From Tillandsia leiboldiana (taxonomy: Eukaryota; Streptophyta; Magnoliopsida; Poales; Bromeliaceae): a stretch of 64,000 nucleotides of DNA. Position 1 is the stretch's first letter. Every line of letters starts with the position of its first letter. Position numbers and translations under genes: made by a program. Of the stretch, positions 1-10,952 are shown piece by piece. The stretch is taken from contig JAQNDB010000326.1 in assembly GCA_029204045.2 (NCBI GenBank), positions 1-64,000 of the forward strand, given 5' to 3'. Below the pieces are notes generated by a model. That model was not told where the DNA came from and made no database searches. It was given only the letters and a program-made list of their open reading frames with translations.

Positions 1-1492
1 ACACCAACATAACTGTGAATTCCATTTACAGATAAGGGGAAGAACAATATAGCCTTCGGGCAAACTCATAAAATCCAAGAAAAATACTGTGATATTCTTG
101 CGTCGAGTAATGAAAAAAGTGTAATAAGTACGTCGCCATAACATGCCGGTTGCGGAGAATCGCCGAAAGACCATGCCGCTGTCCAAATCTCCTCCATCAA
201 GAAATGGGGTCACAGTAAGCTCGAATAAACACCATGAAAAGCACGAAATGAGGGAAAACCGAAAATACCTAGATCGTAATCTGTCCGTCGCGGATCCAGC
301 GGCGAAGAAATCGCTCGAAAAGGTTGTCGGAGTAGGCCGGGGGACTCGCGCACCGAAACGCGACGAAGGAACCCAAATGGACGACGCGTCGCGCCGCGCC
401 GTAAAAATGGAAACCTCGATAATAGTGCCACCAAAAATCTCAAAACTTTGCAGAAGGATGCATCCAAGCTCGGGATCATCTTTGCTGAAGGCACCATGGC
501 GAGAGGAGGCTCGGAAAGCTGGAAAAATGGGAAAGAAGAAGGCTCGGATGCTTTTATATGCTCCAAACACAATTCAGGAAATACTGAATATGTCCGGATT
601 TCCGGGCGATGGGACTTTCGGGCGCGCACTGTAGCAAGCCCGAAATCCCCCCCCCCCCGGGGCCACTGTAGCAGCCCGGAACTCAGCTGGGCCTCCACGT
701 CGCCCGCCAAACAGGCGACAGCAACCCCCGCCGCTCACAATGCGACACTGCGCCACCAGACGCCGACACGTGCCGGCCCAGGCGCGGGAACCGCCCTCAA
801 CGCGCCCACGTGCCTCTTCGCCCCCCGCCATGCGCCTCTGCAACAGCACGCTTCCCTAGCTCCCGCCACACTGCACCGTGACGCGAGTGCACGACCGTCC
901 AACACGGTGTGCGCCACGTGTCCCCCCCCCGTTCACCGTACACCCCGCCTTTCCCTGGACCGCCGCCCTCTGCGCCGGCCCAACCTGGAGCCGCCACTTG
1001 GCCCACGACCGGTGCACGCCTCCGCGGTGGACCGCGCACCTGCTGCCAGAGCCTGCTCTGCCGCGCTCCGCCGCTGCCCCGCCGCCGTACCTCGCCTCCG
1101 CGGTGCCGGAACAGTAACTTTGCCTCGAAAAACCGTGCCGAATCATCCGTACTCCGGAAAAAGCAAGTGAATAGCCCATTTTTCATTGTTTTCGCGCGCT
1201 GAATCCAAATCCGAAGTCCAATTTGCCAAATTCCAACTCTAAAAATTGCCGAAGGCGTCCGGAAGATTTCCTTGATCCAAACTTCGCCCCGAGTCCAATT
1301 TTATATCCTTTGCGCGCGAAACCACTTCTAAGCATTAAATGGGGCTCTCTGACTACCCTCGTGATCCAATTAACACTCCGAGTCCAACAAAAGTGTCCAA
1401 TGGTGTACAAAACCGCCACCGACACGTCACAAAGGCCCCCCAGAAGCTGCTGGTCAGCCAGTAATCACCTCAAGGAAAACCAGGTCCTCACA
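1..1492 (-). mobile_element. Gypsy LTR fragment (element I), cut by window edge
   Basis: Minus-strand LTR whose outer end is TGTGAGGACC (read from 1492 leftward), the same terminus as the LTRs of element E (46262, 51544). Blocks around 60-110, 370-430 and 1180-1240 match blocks of solo LTR D (about 25810-25860, 26100-26160, 26960-27020) in the same order, so I, D and E are one LTR family. A minus-strand TATA-like GCATATAAAAG lies at 551-561, and 640-1120 is GC-rich. The rest of the element lies left of the window. Whether it is a solo LTR cannot be told. Confidence 0.75.
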
Positions 1493-2059
1493 TGTCACTA
1501 GTACACCACTGCCACTACCACTGTAGTGACAACCAATCCAGAACACAACGTCTCGGGACCACCGTCTACCCAAACCGCTCCCCTAGAAACTAACCGACTG
1601 GCTCTAACTACCAGACTCCACTCGGCCCCCAGGCCCGAGTGCAACATACATCCCACAATGTCCTGACCACTCGCCCAATACCCTGCGAGGAACTCTAAGT
1701 CCAGGAAGAAAGCACTGTGTGGGATGTCTAAAGCATAAAAGAATCTAGCCCAGATTAACGTTCTTTATTGGTCTGGTTACACACATGCAACATATGACAG
1801 GGGTGCTAGTCTAGGTTCCAAAAAATACACTTATACTAGCATGCAAATCCTATCATAAAAGAGTTAGAAGGAAGTCCGTAGACTTGGAGAGAAAACCAAC
1901 CCACCTCAGTAAGCCCCCATTGCTCGTAGACACTTGCAATTGGCCTCCACGCGATTACCTTACCTTCACGTGGTCCACACGCAAAAAAAGCGCGGTGCCG
2001 GAATTCGCACGCGAATCGGAGCACGCTGTGACCTACCATAAGATCGCGCGCTCAGCAGC

Positions 2060-2640
2060 GGATGTCCCGAAGCAAGCCCACGGCTCCACGCGGCGAAAAA
2101 ACTCACAACCAGCCTCGACGGAAGCTAAAAACAGCACTGCAAACAGCCAGGAAAGAAGAATCGCAAAATCTGTCAAAAACGGTCGAAAACCGAGCATCCG
2201 GCGGTGAAAATGGCCTCCGTCGGCGAAAAAAAACTGCTCAAAAACGCTCGCGAAAAAACTGCACAAAAATCTGCTCGCGAAACTGTTCGCGCACGCGCTC
2301 GTCAAGCCGCTACCAGCAAAACCGCCGAAAAACCGCACAAAATCTGCTCGCGAAAACAGCCGGCAAAAAACTCGCGAAAACAGCTCGTGAAAAACGCGCA
2401 AAACTGCTTGCGAAAATGCGCGCGAAAAAGCACAAAACTGCTGCGAAAACGCGCAAAACTGCACGCGAAAATGCAGGCTAACCGCTCGCGAAAACAGCGA
2501 AAACAGCAAAGACTGCGTGCCAAACCGCTTGCAAAACGGCTCGCAAAACAGCGAGAAACGGCTTGCGAAAACTGCAGAACTGTTGGCGGAAAAACGGGCA
2601 AAACTGCTCGCGCTCGCGCACACCAAGCCGCTGCCAGCAA
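2060..2640 (-). repeat. Short degenerate tandem array in LTR H
   Basis: Many imperfect copies of a word close to GCTCGCGAAAACTG (minus strand CAGTTTTCGCGAGC) at irregular spacing of roughly 15-30 bases. Base bias leaves all frames open, which yields long Lys/Arg/Ala-rich ORFs with no family resemblance. The array occupies the same place in the LTR as the GTTTTGCGTGC array of G (59750-60640), and the two share the GTTTTGCG-like core. Confidence 0.7.
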
Positions 2641-3309
2641 AAAAAAAACAAAACGACCGCGCGGTGACGCCGGCCGCACGGCTCCGGCAAGTCTGCCGCG
2701 CGGCCCCGCAGCACCCGCGCGCGCGGCCGCTCGGGGCCCGCGGCGCTGCGCGCCCTGCGCGCAGCCAGCGGTACCGCTCGCGCCTCGCGCGCGGTCCGCA
2801 ACGCTGCGCGTGGCCCGCGCAGCGCCCGTGGCGCTAAGCGCGGCCCACGCAGGGCCCGCGGCATTGCGCGCGGCCCGCAAGGGCCCGCGCGGTGCGCGCC
2901 CTACGCGTGGCCTTGCGGCACCGCGCGCGGCCCGCGCAGGGCCCGCGGCACCGCGCGGCCAGCAAGGGCCCGCGCGGTGCGCGCCCTGTGCGCGGCCTGC
3001 GCCACCGCGCGCGCCTCGCGTGAGGTCCGCAGGGCCGCGTGCGCCCGCCGCGCGCGCTTGCGCGCGGCCTGCAGCGCCCGCGCGGCGCTGCAACCAGGTG
3101 CAGCGCCCTGGTGCTGCCCCGCTCACGCGGGTGGGCCGCAGGGTGCTGCCAGCCCTGCAGCACCCTGGCGGCTGCCGCGCGCGGGCGCCCTTGTGCACCC
3201 GGCAGCAGCCGCACCGCCGCGCGTGCGCCAATGCCAAGGTCGACGTGTGCCAAGGTCGACGTGTGCGCTCCGCTCGGCTCCACCAACAGGTGGTCCTCAC
3301 CCAAGCTCA

Positions 3310-3400
3310 CCTCAAAACCCTCTCTTCTCTCTCTTCTTCTTCTCTTCTTCCTCTTCCTTCTTTTTCTTTTCTTCTTTCTTTCTTCTCTGCTACAGAGGAG
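3310..3400. repeat. TCTTC-rich simple repeat in LTR H
   Basis: Low-complexity CT tract (TCTTCTTCTC words). It corresponds in position to the CT and GA tracts at 59480-59610 in LTR G. Confidence 0.75.
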
Positions 3401-4136
3401 AGGGGTGGCTTGGGGGGGGTGACGATAAGGCTAAAGTGGAAAGGGTCACCTCCTTAAATTAAGCTACAACTTAATTAACCCTTTGCTTAATTAAAACTAA
3501 TTAAGCTTAGAAAGGGATTAATTTAAAAGTAGCAATTCCACTTACCTCATTACACCACCCTCAACTTCACTCTCACAGCCACCAAGTAAAAGACCCAATT
3601 AAAAAGCAAACTAATTAATTAAATAATAAAAATAATCTAAAAAGCCCAACTCCAACTCACTTATTGCCTTCGGCCCTCCGCTGCTGTCCGGAACCTCACG
3701 AACTCCGCTGTAAATCGAAAGTACACGCGCTTGCAGCTTTTTCTCTTCAAAAAGCTCATCTGTTGAGTCGGAGTGCTCAATTCAAAAACTGGCTCCGAAA
3801 CTGTCAGTTCCGACTCACTTTTTGCCTCCGGGTCCTCTGCGTCAGTCCGGACCTCCCGAACTTCGCTATAAACTGATAATATACCTGTTCCAAGTGTTCC
3901 GGAATTTTTTGTACTCCACTGTGAGATCGGTAATTCCCAATCCAGTCCTCAATCGGCGCACTATGCCGGAAAAACCCTGATTCGTGCTGGGACTTCTGCG
4001 TTGGTTCGAATCAACTGACATAAACAGTAACCCAAACGCTACATGACCGTGGCAAACCCTCTGCTCCACGGCAACTTGTGCGGTCGGCGCGCCATCCGAA
4101 GACCCGGTACTCTACAAATGGTTCAAAGATATTTAT

Positions 4137-5284
4137 TTCAAAGAAAGCATTCCTATTGCTTTTCGCAAATGAATAAAACGTTTTTGATCCAAAGGTTTTG
4201 TCAAAATATCGGCTAATTGATCTTCAGTTGAAACATAAGAAATTGTAAAGTACTTGATTCAACTAGCTCTCTAAGAAAATGATATCTAAGTTCAATGTGT
4301 TTTGTTCTTCAGTGCAACACAGGGTTTTTAGAAATGTTAATGGCACTAGTGTTGTCACAAAGTATTGTTACCAAAGACGCAGGAATTCGCAAGTCGCTCA
4401 ATATGCTTTTCATCCAAATCAATTGAGTTGCACAACTTCTCGCTGAAATGTATTCCGCTTCGGCAGTCGAGAGTGCAATGCAGTTTTGCTTTTTACTATG
4501 CCATGCAACAAGACAATGGCCAAGGTAAAAGCATGCACCACTCGTGCTCTTTCGATCATCCACTGATCCAGCCCAATTGGCATCCGAATATCCTATTATG
4601 TCTAGAGTTGTGCCCATAGGATACCAAATTCTAAAATTTAGTGTACCTTTGATGTACCGGATGATCCGTTTCACCGCTTTAGGTGAATTTCCTTCGGTGC
4701 AGATTGATATCGCGCAAATCCCTACACTGAAGGCAATGTCCGGGCGACTAGCCGTAAGGTAAAGTAGACTTCCAATCATGCTTCGATAGAGTTTCTCGTC
4801 TACTTTTTCTCTGTGAGATTCACATCCAAGTCCTTTATGCTAGTCCCCATAGGAGTCGGAAAGTCTTTAGAGTTCTCTAATCCGAATTTCTTGACCAACT
4901 CCATTGCATACTTGGATTGACATAAATGAATGACATCTTCACTTTGTTTTTACTTGCAATCCAAGAAAGTATGTCAGCTCTCCCATCATGGACATCTCAA
5001 ATTCGCTTTCCATTGTTTTAGCGAATTTTGAAGCATCATTATTCCTTGTAGCTCCAAATACAATGCCGTCCACATAAATTTGTGCTACAATGAAGTTATC
5101 CTGAAAATGCTTCACAAAGAGTGTCCTATCGGCTCCCCCTCGAGTGTAGCCCTTTTTCCAAAAGGTGCTTTGTCAACCTTTCGTACCATATTCGCGGTGC
5201 TTGTTTTAGACCGTAAAGAGCCTTTTTCAGTCGAAACACATGGTTAGGTAGTTTATGATCAATGAAACCTTTCGGTTGAGCCAC
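4137..5284 (-). pseudogene. Copia RT (C-terminal part) and RNase H, element C
   Basis: Homologous over its length to the intact RT-RNase H frame of F (44194-45759). The open stretch 4309-4779 carries copia RNase H motifs (SRPDIAFSVG, GYSDANWAGSVDDRKSTSG, STAEAEYIS). RT sequence continues to 5284 in shifted frames. The catalytic YVDD box reads YVDG at 5065-5076 (GAC to GGC), so the enzyme would be dead even without the frameshifts. The C-terminal part near 4310 is also frameshifted. The piece ends exactly at the GCCAC target duplication of A and resumes at 23324. Confidence 0.88.
5280..5284. repeat. Target site duplication of element A, left copy
   Basis: GCCAC here and at 23324-23328, immediately outside the TG...CA ends of A. 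After removing one copy the copia RT frame of C is continuous in homology with F. Confidence 0.93.
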
Positions 5285-5395
5285 TGTAATATCCGCTGGT
5301 TAAAATACTACTGTGGTTCCGTTCTTGGGTCTACTTTTGGGTTTTCTATAATTCGCGTTTCGTTTCAGGGGTCCGGGAGGGGGGACTAATAATTC
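5285..5395 (+). repeat. 5' LTR of A, first 111 bases
   Basis: Matches 20764-20873 of the 3' LTR almost base for base. It is broken at 5395 by B and resumes after the second AATTC at 13242. Confidence 0.92.
5391..5395. repeat. Target site duplication of element B, left copy
   Basis: AATTC here and at 13237-13241, flanking the TG...CA ends of B inside the 5' LTR of A. Confidence 0.92.
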
Positions 5396-5507
5396 TGTCA
5401 CGCCCCGGGGTTTGTTTTAGCGGAAACGATTCACCAAAGTCACGCATTTGACGTATAAATTTTTTTGTAAAAGAACCCCTCTTCCCGGCGCATGCCCAGA
5501 CCCGCCA

Positions 5508-5554
5508 CACATACAGGATCACTCTGTAAACGGACAGAGTCTCCCCTGTATATG
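5508..5554 (-). other. Bipartite stem-loop in LTR B
   Basis: The outer stem CACATACAGG/CCTGTATATG has one mismatch. The inner stem ACTCTGT/ACAGAGT is 7 bp with loop AAACGG. Equivalent structures are at 30751-30799 (L), 42126-42174 (J) and 15500-15548 (A). Confidence 0.7.
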
Positions 5555-7044
5555 CACGGCGTGGCGTTCAGTACATGTTCCAAACATACACAACCATTCA
5601 ATCACAACACTTATTAACATACAACAGCATCCTAATCTATTTAAAACGTATGGCCGATCAATTTGGAAAGGATAAATCCACAGTTTTAAAAGAGCGCCAC
5701 CCGGCGCTTACGTTTTGAAGGCGAGTTTCAAAATCAGCATAAATCCACAAGGTTTTGAAAACGGTGCCCACCCGACACCCAAGTTTGAAATCCCTTTCGC
5801 AATCCATAAATCCACAGGGTTTTGAAACCAGTGCCCACACGACACTTAGAATTTAAAAATGGTTTTCGCAATCTTTTCTTGGCTTTTGCCTTTTTCATTT
5901 TCAAATGGCCAACAGAAATAAAAGGAAGAGTAACGTATAAGAGGATAACTAAATGCAACCCGTACCGACATCCATGCCGACCCCACGAGGGTATCGAGAA
6001 CCTCTCACATAACTACAATGTAAATGAAATGGAAGAATGAAAGAAGAATACAGTCCAGGGTCCCCAGCGACCCAGCCCACTGCTCTGCCCCGTCCTCACC
6101 ACCGCCTACATCTCCCCCCGTCTGAACCCTGTCACGAAGTGGGAAGTCAGTGACGTAAAAATAGTAGAGCAGGAGAATATAATAAACAAACCGTGAAGAC
6201 AACCGGAGCAACCACCCTCTCAAGGAGGAAAGGCAACCTGTACACCTGATCCCGTAATATCCGGACACGTCGGACAACTAAACCGACGGCCCATACCGTA
6301 CCTGCAGAAACCCGACCACGTCGAACAACTAAACCGACGGGTCGCACCGCTCGCACCTCGGCGCCTCAAACCCCACAACTAATAAGGGCCCCACTACGTC
6401 ACCTCGTGGGTATACATGGGTCATAGACCACTTTCCGGAAAAGCGCACCCTTCGCAGTGGCCAAAACCGCGGGTGCGCGTGTTGCAGCCTCGAGCAAAGT
6501 AACCATAACTGCTATCATGTAGCATCATAATATATAATCAAGAGTAAAGCTATAACCACTATCATGTTAGCAACATCATGTGAAAATCAGGAGTAAAACT
6601 ATAATCGCTATCATGTTTAGCAACATCATGTAAACTCAGGAGTAACAACTATATCCGCTATTATGTTGGCAACATCATGTAAGATCAGGAGAAAAAAACG
6701 ACCGCCGAAAATCGGCGCTAAGTACCAAAACAAAACCCACCTCAACACGAAGGAGAAGACGTGTGGAAACTCCAACTAAAACACCCTCGCCGTGTGCCCA
6801 GATAGCTTGTTTTCCGCCGGTGAGGGAGGAAGGAAGAGGATCGTCCCGCTCTCTTTCGCCGGGTTCCGCAGGGCGTGCGATCGTCCTTCCTTCTCCTCGT
6901 CTCCGTCTCGGTTCCTCACGCCCTCGGTTGAAAAGAGAGGAAAATATGAATCGGGGTTTTTCCCCTTCCCTTTCGTAACAGGGCCGCCTTAAACCCTAGC
7001 CGTCATGAGAGAAACCAAGGAGAGAAAAACCCTACGACCCCCCA

Positions 7045-7071
7045 CCCCCCCCCCCCCCCCCCCCCCCCCCC
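7045..7071. repeat. C homopolymer in the left LTR of B
   Basis: An uninterrupted run of about 27 C after CCCCCCA. The same site in the right LTR (12603-12610) has only about eight C. Confidence 0.8.
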
Positions 7072-7779
7072 GATTGTAAAGAAACCCTAAAATTGCCAAA
7101 ATAAAAACCGACGGCTAAGATTGTCTCGAAAAGCGTTGTCAAACGCTCGCACGGATCCCGGAGCACCTAAAAAGGGGTCCAAACTTCAAAAAATAATTCT
7201 GGGAGATCCGGGAGTCGAAATTCGAATCCGGTCGCGCCTCCGTTCACCGTTTTGCGAGCTCTAGTACCAAAAAATATCCGCAAGTCCGATGATCAGCCCA
7301 AAAATTCTCGAATTTCTGCCCCACCTTAGTCAACTAAAAAAAATATTAAATTAGGACCCTAAAAGAAGAACCGAAAGGTCGAGGTACCATGCAAAAGATA
7401 AAATAACCCACTGACATAAAAAAAAAATGAAAAGTCCGATCGCCTCGAAAAGTGTACCAGCCACCTAGCACGGATTCCGATGCACCACTCAAAGCAAACG
7501 CTTTGACCTCCATTCCGGGAGATCCGTAAGTCGGAATCCGAATCCGTTCGCTTTGTCGCCCTCCGTTCTTCGAGCTCAAACGCAGAAAATACTAGCGGCC
7601 CGGTCAGTCCATTGCCGAAAGCGGTGAAAAGTTTCCTACCAGTCCCGTCAAAATAAAAAGGGGGTATACAGGGCAAGGGAACGCCAGGACTCTACATCAC
7701 TCACCACAAAAAAAAAAGTTTCATCCTCGAAACTTAATCCTGGTCCGCAACGCATAAAACTGAGTAGCACTCCTACCAT

Positions 7780-9490
7780 CTTTAACTCCCGTTCCTAAGT
7801 CGCTTCACGTTCTTCTTGGTTGCTCCACAGCACCTTCCCATAGGGGGTCGCCCGGTTGCATAATCCTTTTTGTCCTCTCGTGCTAAGGTCCGCACCGGTG
7901 TTTCCGTCGAAGCTCAGGTCCTCTCTAAGCTCAAAGGCAGTGACCATCTGTCACCCAAAAATCAAGTAAGCAGGTTCAGAGCACATCTTCGAGAGTCCGG
8001 CTCATTCGCTCTGGCTGTCCGCCGGTCTGGGGGTGAAACGCCGTGCTGAAGTGTGATTTAGTCTCTAGAGCTCGTTGCAGACTTGCCAAAGGTTCGACAC
8101 CAGCCGAGTGTCTCTAGTCCACCAAAATTTCTGCTTGAGGTCCTCGTACATCTTCGTATCACCTGGATGCGCCGCAGAGGAAGCGCCGTGCGCCTCTGAC
8201 GGTAACTCCTTCTTCAATACTAGCAGTTCGGGCACGCAAGTCCGCCCTCAAAAACGTATTGCGTTGTTCGCACTCGCCGAAAAGTCGCTTGCGTGGTCCG
8301 GGGGGGCCTTGTCTCGAAAAAGCTGTATCCGTGCGCCCATCTTCTGACCTTCTAGGGTTTCTCTAAAAGGGTTGGCTTGACCATCAAGGACAAAAGTCGC
8401 GCGACAGCACCGGTCCTGCTGAGTACTCGCGCTCATCGGTTCCCCCCCCCCCCCGATTTGACCCTTCCTGCTTAAAACATCCGCTACTACACTTGCTTTT
8501 CCCGGGGTGGTACTGAATGGACAAGCCGAGTCCTTCAGTAACTCAAACCAATGTTTCTGCCGCAAAATTCAAATCCTTCTATGTGAACAAAACTTAAGAC
8601 TCTGGCGGTCCGAAAACACATCACGATGAACTCCAAAAGGTGGTGTCTCCAAAGCTTTAAAACGAAAACGACTGTTGCCAGTTCCGGATCGTATGTCGGG
8701 CAGTTCCGCTCACCTTCTCTGTGATTCCCGTTGCTGGCACAATGTGCCCCAAAAAGTCCACTTCGCGAAGTCAGAACTCACATTCTTAAATTTAGCAAAC
8801 AACTTCTGGTCCCTGAGATTCCGGAGAAAAGTCCGTAAGTGCTCCTCGCAGTTGATTGGAGAGGTCATCAATCCCGGACTTGTTCTTCACTGTAACATTG
8901 TTTATCTCCCTATAGTCGATGCGTAGGCATAGACTTCCGTTCTTCTTTTGCACGAAACGCACGGGTGCGCCCCAAGGCGACACACTCGGTCTGATGAACC
9001 CTTTATTCAGAAAAACTCCTTGTTGTGCCTTAGATTCCCTCAGTTCCGCGAAAGCCATTCCGCAAGGCGCCTAAATGATAGGTTGCGTGTCTGGTAGGAG
9101 CTCGAAAGATAGGATCACCTCTCGCCCGGGGTATTCCCGACAATTCAGTCAGGAGGATGGCAGAAGAAACCCCTACCACGGGGGTGTCAGTGAACGACGT
9201 AAAGGGTCGAGTCGCTAGGCTCGCTGAAACCAAGTAGCTATACAACCGCCGGATACCTCGTGAACCAGTCCCTGCCCAGCACCTCGTCGTATTCCTGCCT
9301 CCCGACTCGAAATTCCCAGTCTCGACGACACCGGTCCGCACGCCACCCCAGCCGGCGCTGAGCAGTCCGCAACAAAGTCTCGCGATGCGTCGGGGTGCCC
9401 CAGTCATACCGCCCAACCTATACCAATGGTCCTTTAAAAGTCCAAAACATCCAACCCGACGATGAGGAAAACAAGCCACACAACGCCCTC
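7780..9490 (-). pseudogene. Remnant of gypsy protease, RT, RNase H and integrase, element B
   Basis: Read rightmost first. There is a frameshifted protease-to-RT linker (about 9490-9060). An RT N-terminal part (8792-9058) has KGFIRPSVSPWGAPVRF and LRIDYREINN. A jump from LRGA straight to the sequence after the catalytic FIDD box follows. A second jump leads into the middle of RNase H, then the HPGKA-VADVLSRKGQ hinge (near 8480-8550). Integrase fragments include ATRHP-like zinc-finger remnants and FSTAFHPQT, and a C-terminal tail ends near 7780. Frameshifts and stops are numerous. Catalytic RT residues are absent, so it could not be autonomous. Confidence 0.85.
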
Positions 9491-10400
9491 ACAAGGCTCC
9501 GAGCGGTGCCAACCAAACAGGCTGGGTTACTAACTACCATAACTTCCCCTCCAAAAAACAATGAACTCACCTGTCACCGACACAGACCGCTCCCCTCCGT
9601 CGCCAACACGGGACACTTCCACCCGTCACCAACACGGGCCACAAACTCGGAGCATATCCACCAACCCGGACCACCCGCTCCGACTATCCATCCTATCGAG
9701 GCGACGGTCAAGACTAACGTTAGGTTTCAGCTCTAAGACCTACCACAAGGTCTACCCCACAGAAAGGGCTGCGTATAGGGCCTCCTAGCCGAAGGTGACC
9801 AGTACCAAAACACCGAGTAGTCGCCAGATCCCCCCCTTGACTCACACCAGCCCCAAAAGATCACAATCCACAACGCTCCCAACCAAGCCTCAAGGCTATG
9901 CGTTAGTCATGGGAAGCTGGGGACAAAACCCACAAGGTAGGGTCCTACTTCCGTCCCGGCACCGACGGGGTGCGACGCTCCAACTTGCCACTAGCTCTCG
10001 GTCCCAAACCGTTGCCCCACCAAGCACCGGGCATCTAATCGAGCGGTAAACTTCTAGACCAACAGCGACACTCCCAACTAGAAGAAGATCTAAGCTCTAG
10101 GTCCGTTCAGCAAAGACCTCCAGGTACTGAAGACTATCCATCTGAAATCTAAGGGTCGAAAGAAGACAAGCAACGAAAACAGCGAGAAGAACCGTGTCAA
10201 AAGGTGCCTAGGTTCACTAAACACACTCGAGGGATCACACGCCAACCCACCAGCAGGACAACCGAACCGACGCACTTGTGCAGAAAACGGGAACCCAACC
10301 CAAAGCTTTACCACCACAACCCCACCAAAAGGAGCCACCCGTGAACCCATCACGACGATCTCTACAACCGTCGCAGTGTCTACGGTGAAAGGCCGAACTA
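9491..10400. other. Internal region of B without recognisable coding motif
   Basis: By position it should hold the 3' part of gag and the zinc knuckle. No CCHC motif or gag block can be read on the minus strand. Short repeats of CACGGGACACTTCCACCCGTC type occur at 9590-9650 and, more regularly, at 35680-35750 in L. Confidence 0.5.
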
Positions 10401-10731
10401 TGGGTAACAATTATAGGGGGAGAATCCTCACTCCCTCCCGTACCTTGCCCATGGAGCAAAAGGAATCGACCGACTACCCGCTGTAACTTAACACCAGAAA
10501 ACCCAGAAGGTACATGTTTGGACAAACGACTATCCAGTTACTCATGACCGACAGACGGCTGACAAACCAACAACCCCCGGTGGGTTGTGCTACCACCCGA
10601 GCCATATCGGGAAAAGAAACCCAATAGTCCCCGCACTCTCGCATCTGTTGCCGCAGGAGCTAGTTTTCCGCGGCCGTCGACGTCGTCGTATCTGCCTCCG
10701 GGTCCCCGGCCGATGATCTGGTACGGGCCAT
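10400..10731 (-). pseudogene. Gag N-terminal remnant of B
   Basis: An ATG at 10731-10729 opens a frame starting MARTRSSAGDPEADTTTS, clearly related to the MVRTRASAGDEGADAT start of A. A TAG replaces the Gln of the conserved AENQLLRQQ block within about 25 codons. Downstream the frame decays. It follows an acceptor-like TGTGTGTACAG by two bases. Confidence 0.75.
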
Positions 10732-10933
10732 ATCTGTACACACACAACAAGAGTCAGCTCTAGACTTCACTTACAAAACAACGAACCACCTAGCGAGAGA
10801 AAAGGACTCGGACTCTTCCCCCCCCCTCGATCACTCGCGTTCTACCTTCCTATGCCCTACCCATTTCATTCACCTGTAGGCAAGTGAGGTATCCCCACGG
10901 ATGTCGGCACAAACTATTGTGATTGAAAGAACT

Positions 10934-10945
10934 GCTCTGATACCA
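10934..10945 (-). other. Primer-binding site of B
   Basis: Minus strand TGGTATCAGAGC, seven bases inside the right-hand LTR; initiator tRNA-Met type. Confidence 0.9.
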
Positions 10946-10952
10946 TTTAATC

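Larger units (their letters stand above)
1493..4116 (-). mobile_element. Gypsy-type LTR (element H), truncated by I
   Basis: The right end is a clean junction: ...GGTACTCTACA stops at 4116, and sequence homologous to the 3' flank of the copia pol gene (compare 44181-44230) starts at 4117. Read on the minus strand the LTR starts TGTAGAGTACCGG. Its order of parts is that of the LTR of G: a pyrimidine/purine simple repeat (3310-3400), a GC-rich block (2650-3260), an array of short repeats with a GTTTTCGCG core (2060-2640), and then a block resembling 60660-60710 (1905-1950). The left end is lost where I abuts at 1493. Assigning 1493-1760 to H rests on continuity only. AT-rich 3440-3640 holds several TTAATTAA-like words and nothing else I recognise. 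Confidence 0.6.
5396..7696 (-). repeat. 3' LTR of B (left copy)
   Basis: 2301 bases, TGTCACGCCC to ACTCTACA on the plus strand. It differs from the right copy mainly by small indels and by a C homopolymer at 7045-7071. It holds the conserved stem-loop at 5508-5554 and three variant copies of a TATCATGTTAGCAACATCATGT motif between 6510 and 6690. Confidence 0.93.

Noticed and set aside
2204..3457. 417-codon Lys/Arg/Ala-rich ORF and its minus-strand partner
   Set aside because: Runs through the short-repeat array and GC block of LTR H. Composition-driven, with no family motif.
5434..6356. Small ORFs repeated at 11006-11943
   Set aside because: They are the two LTR copies of B, not a duplicated gene.
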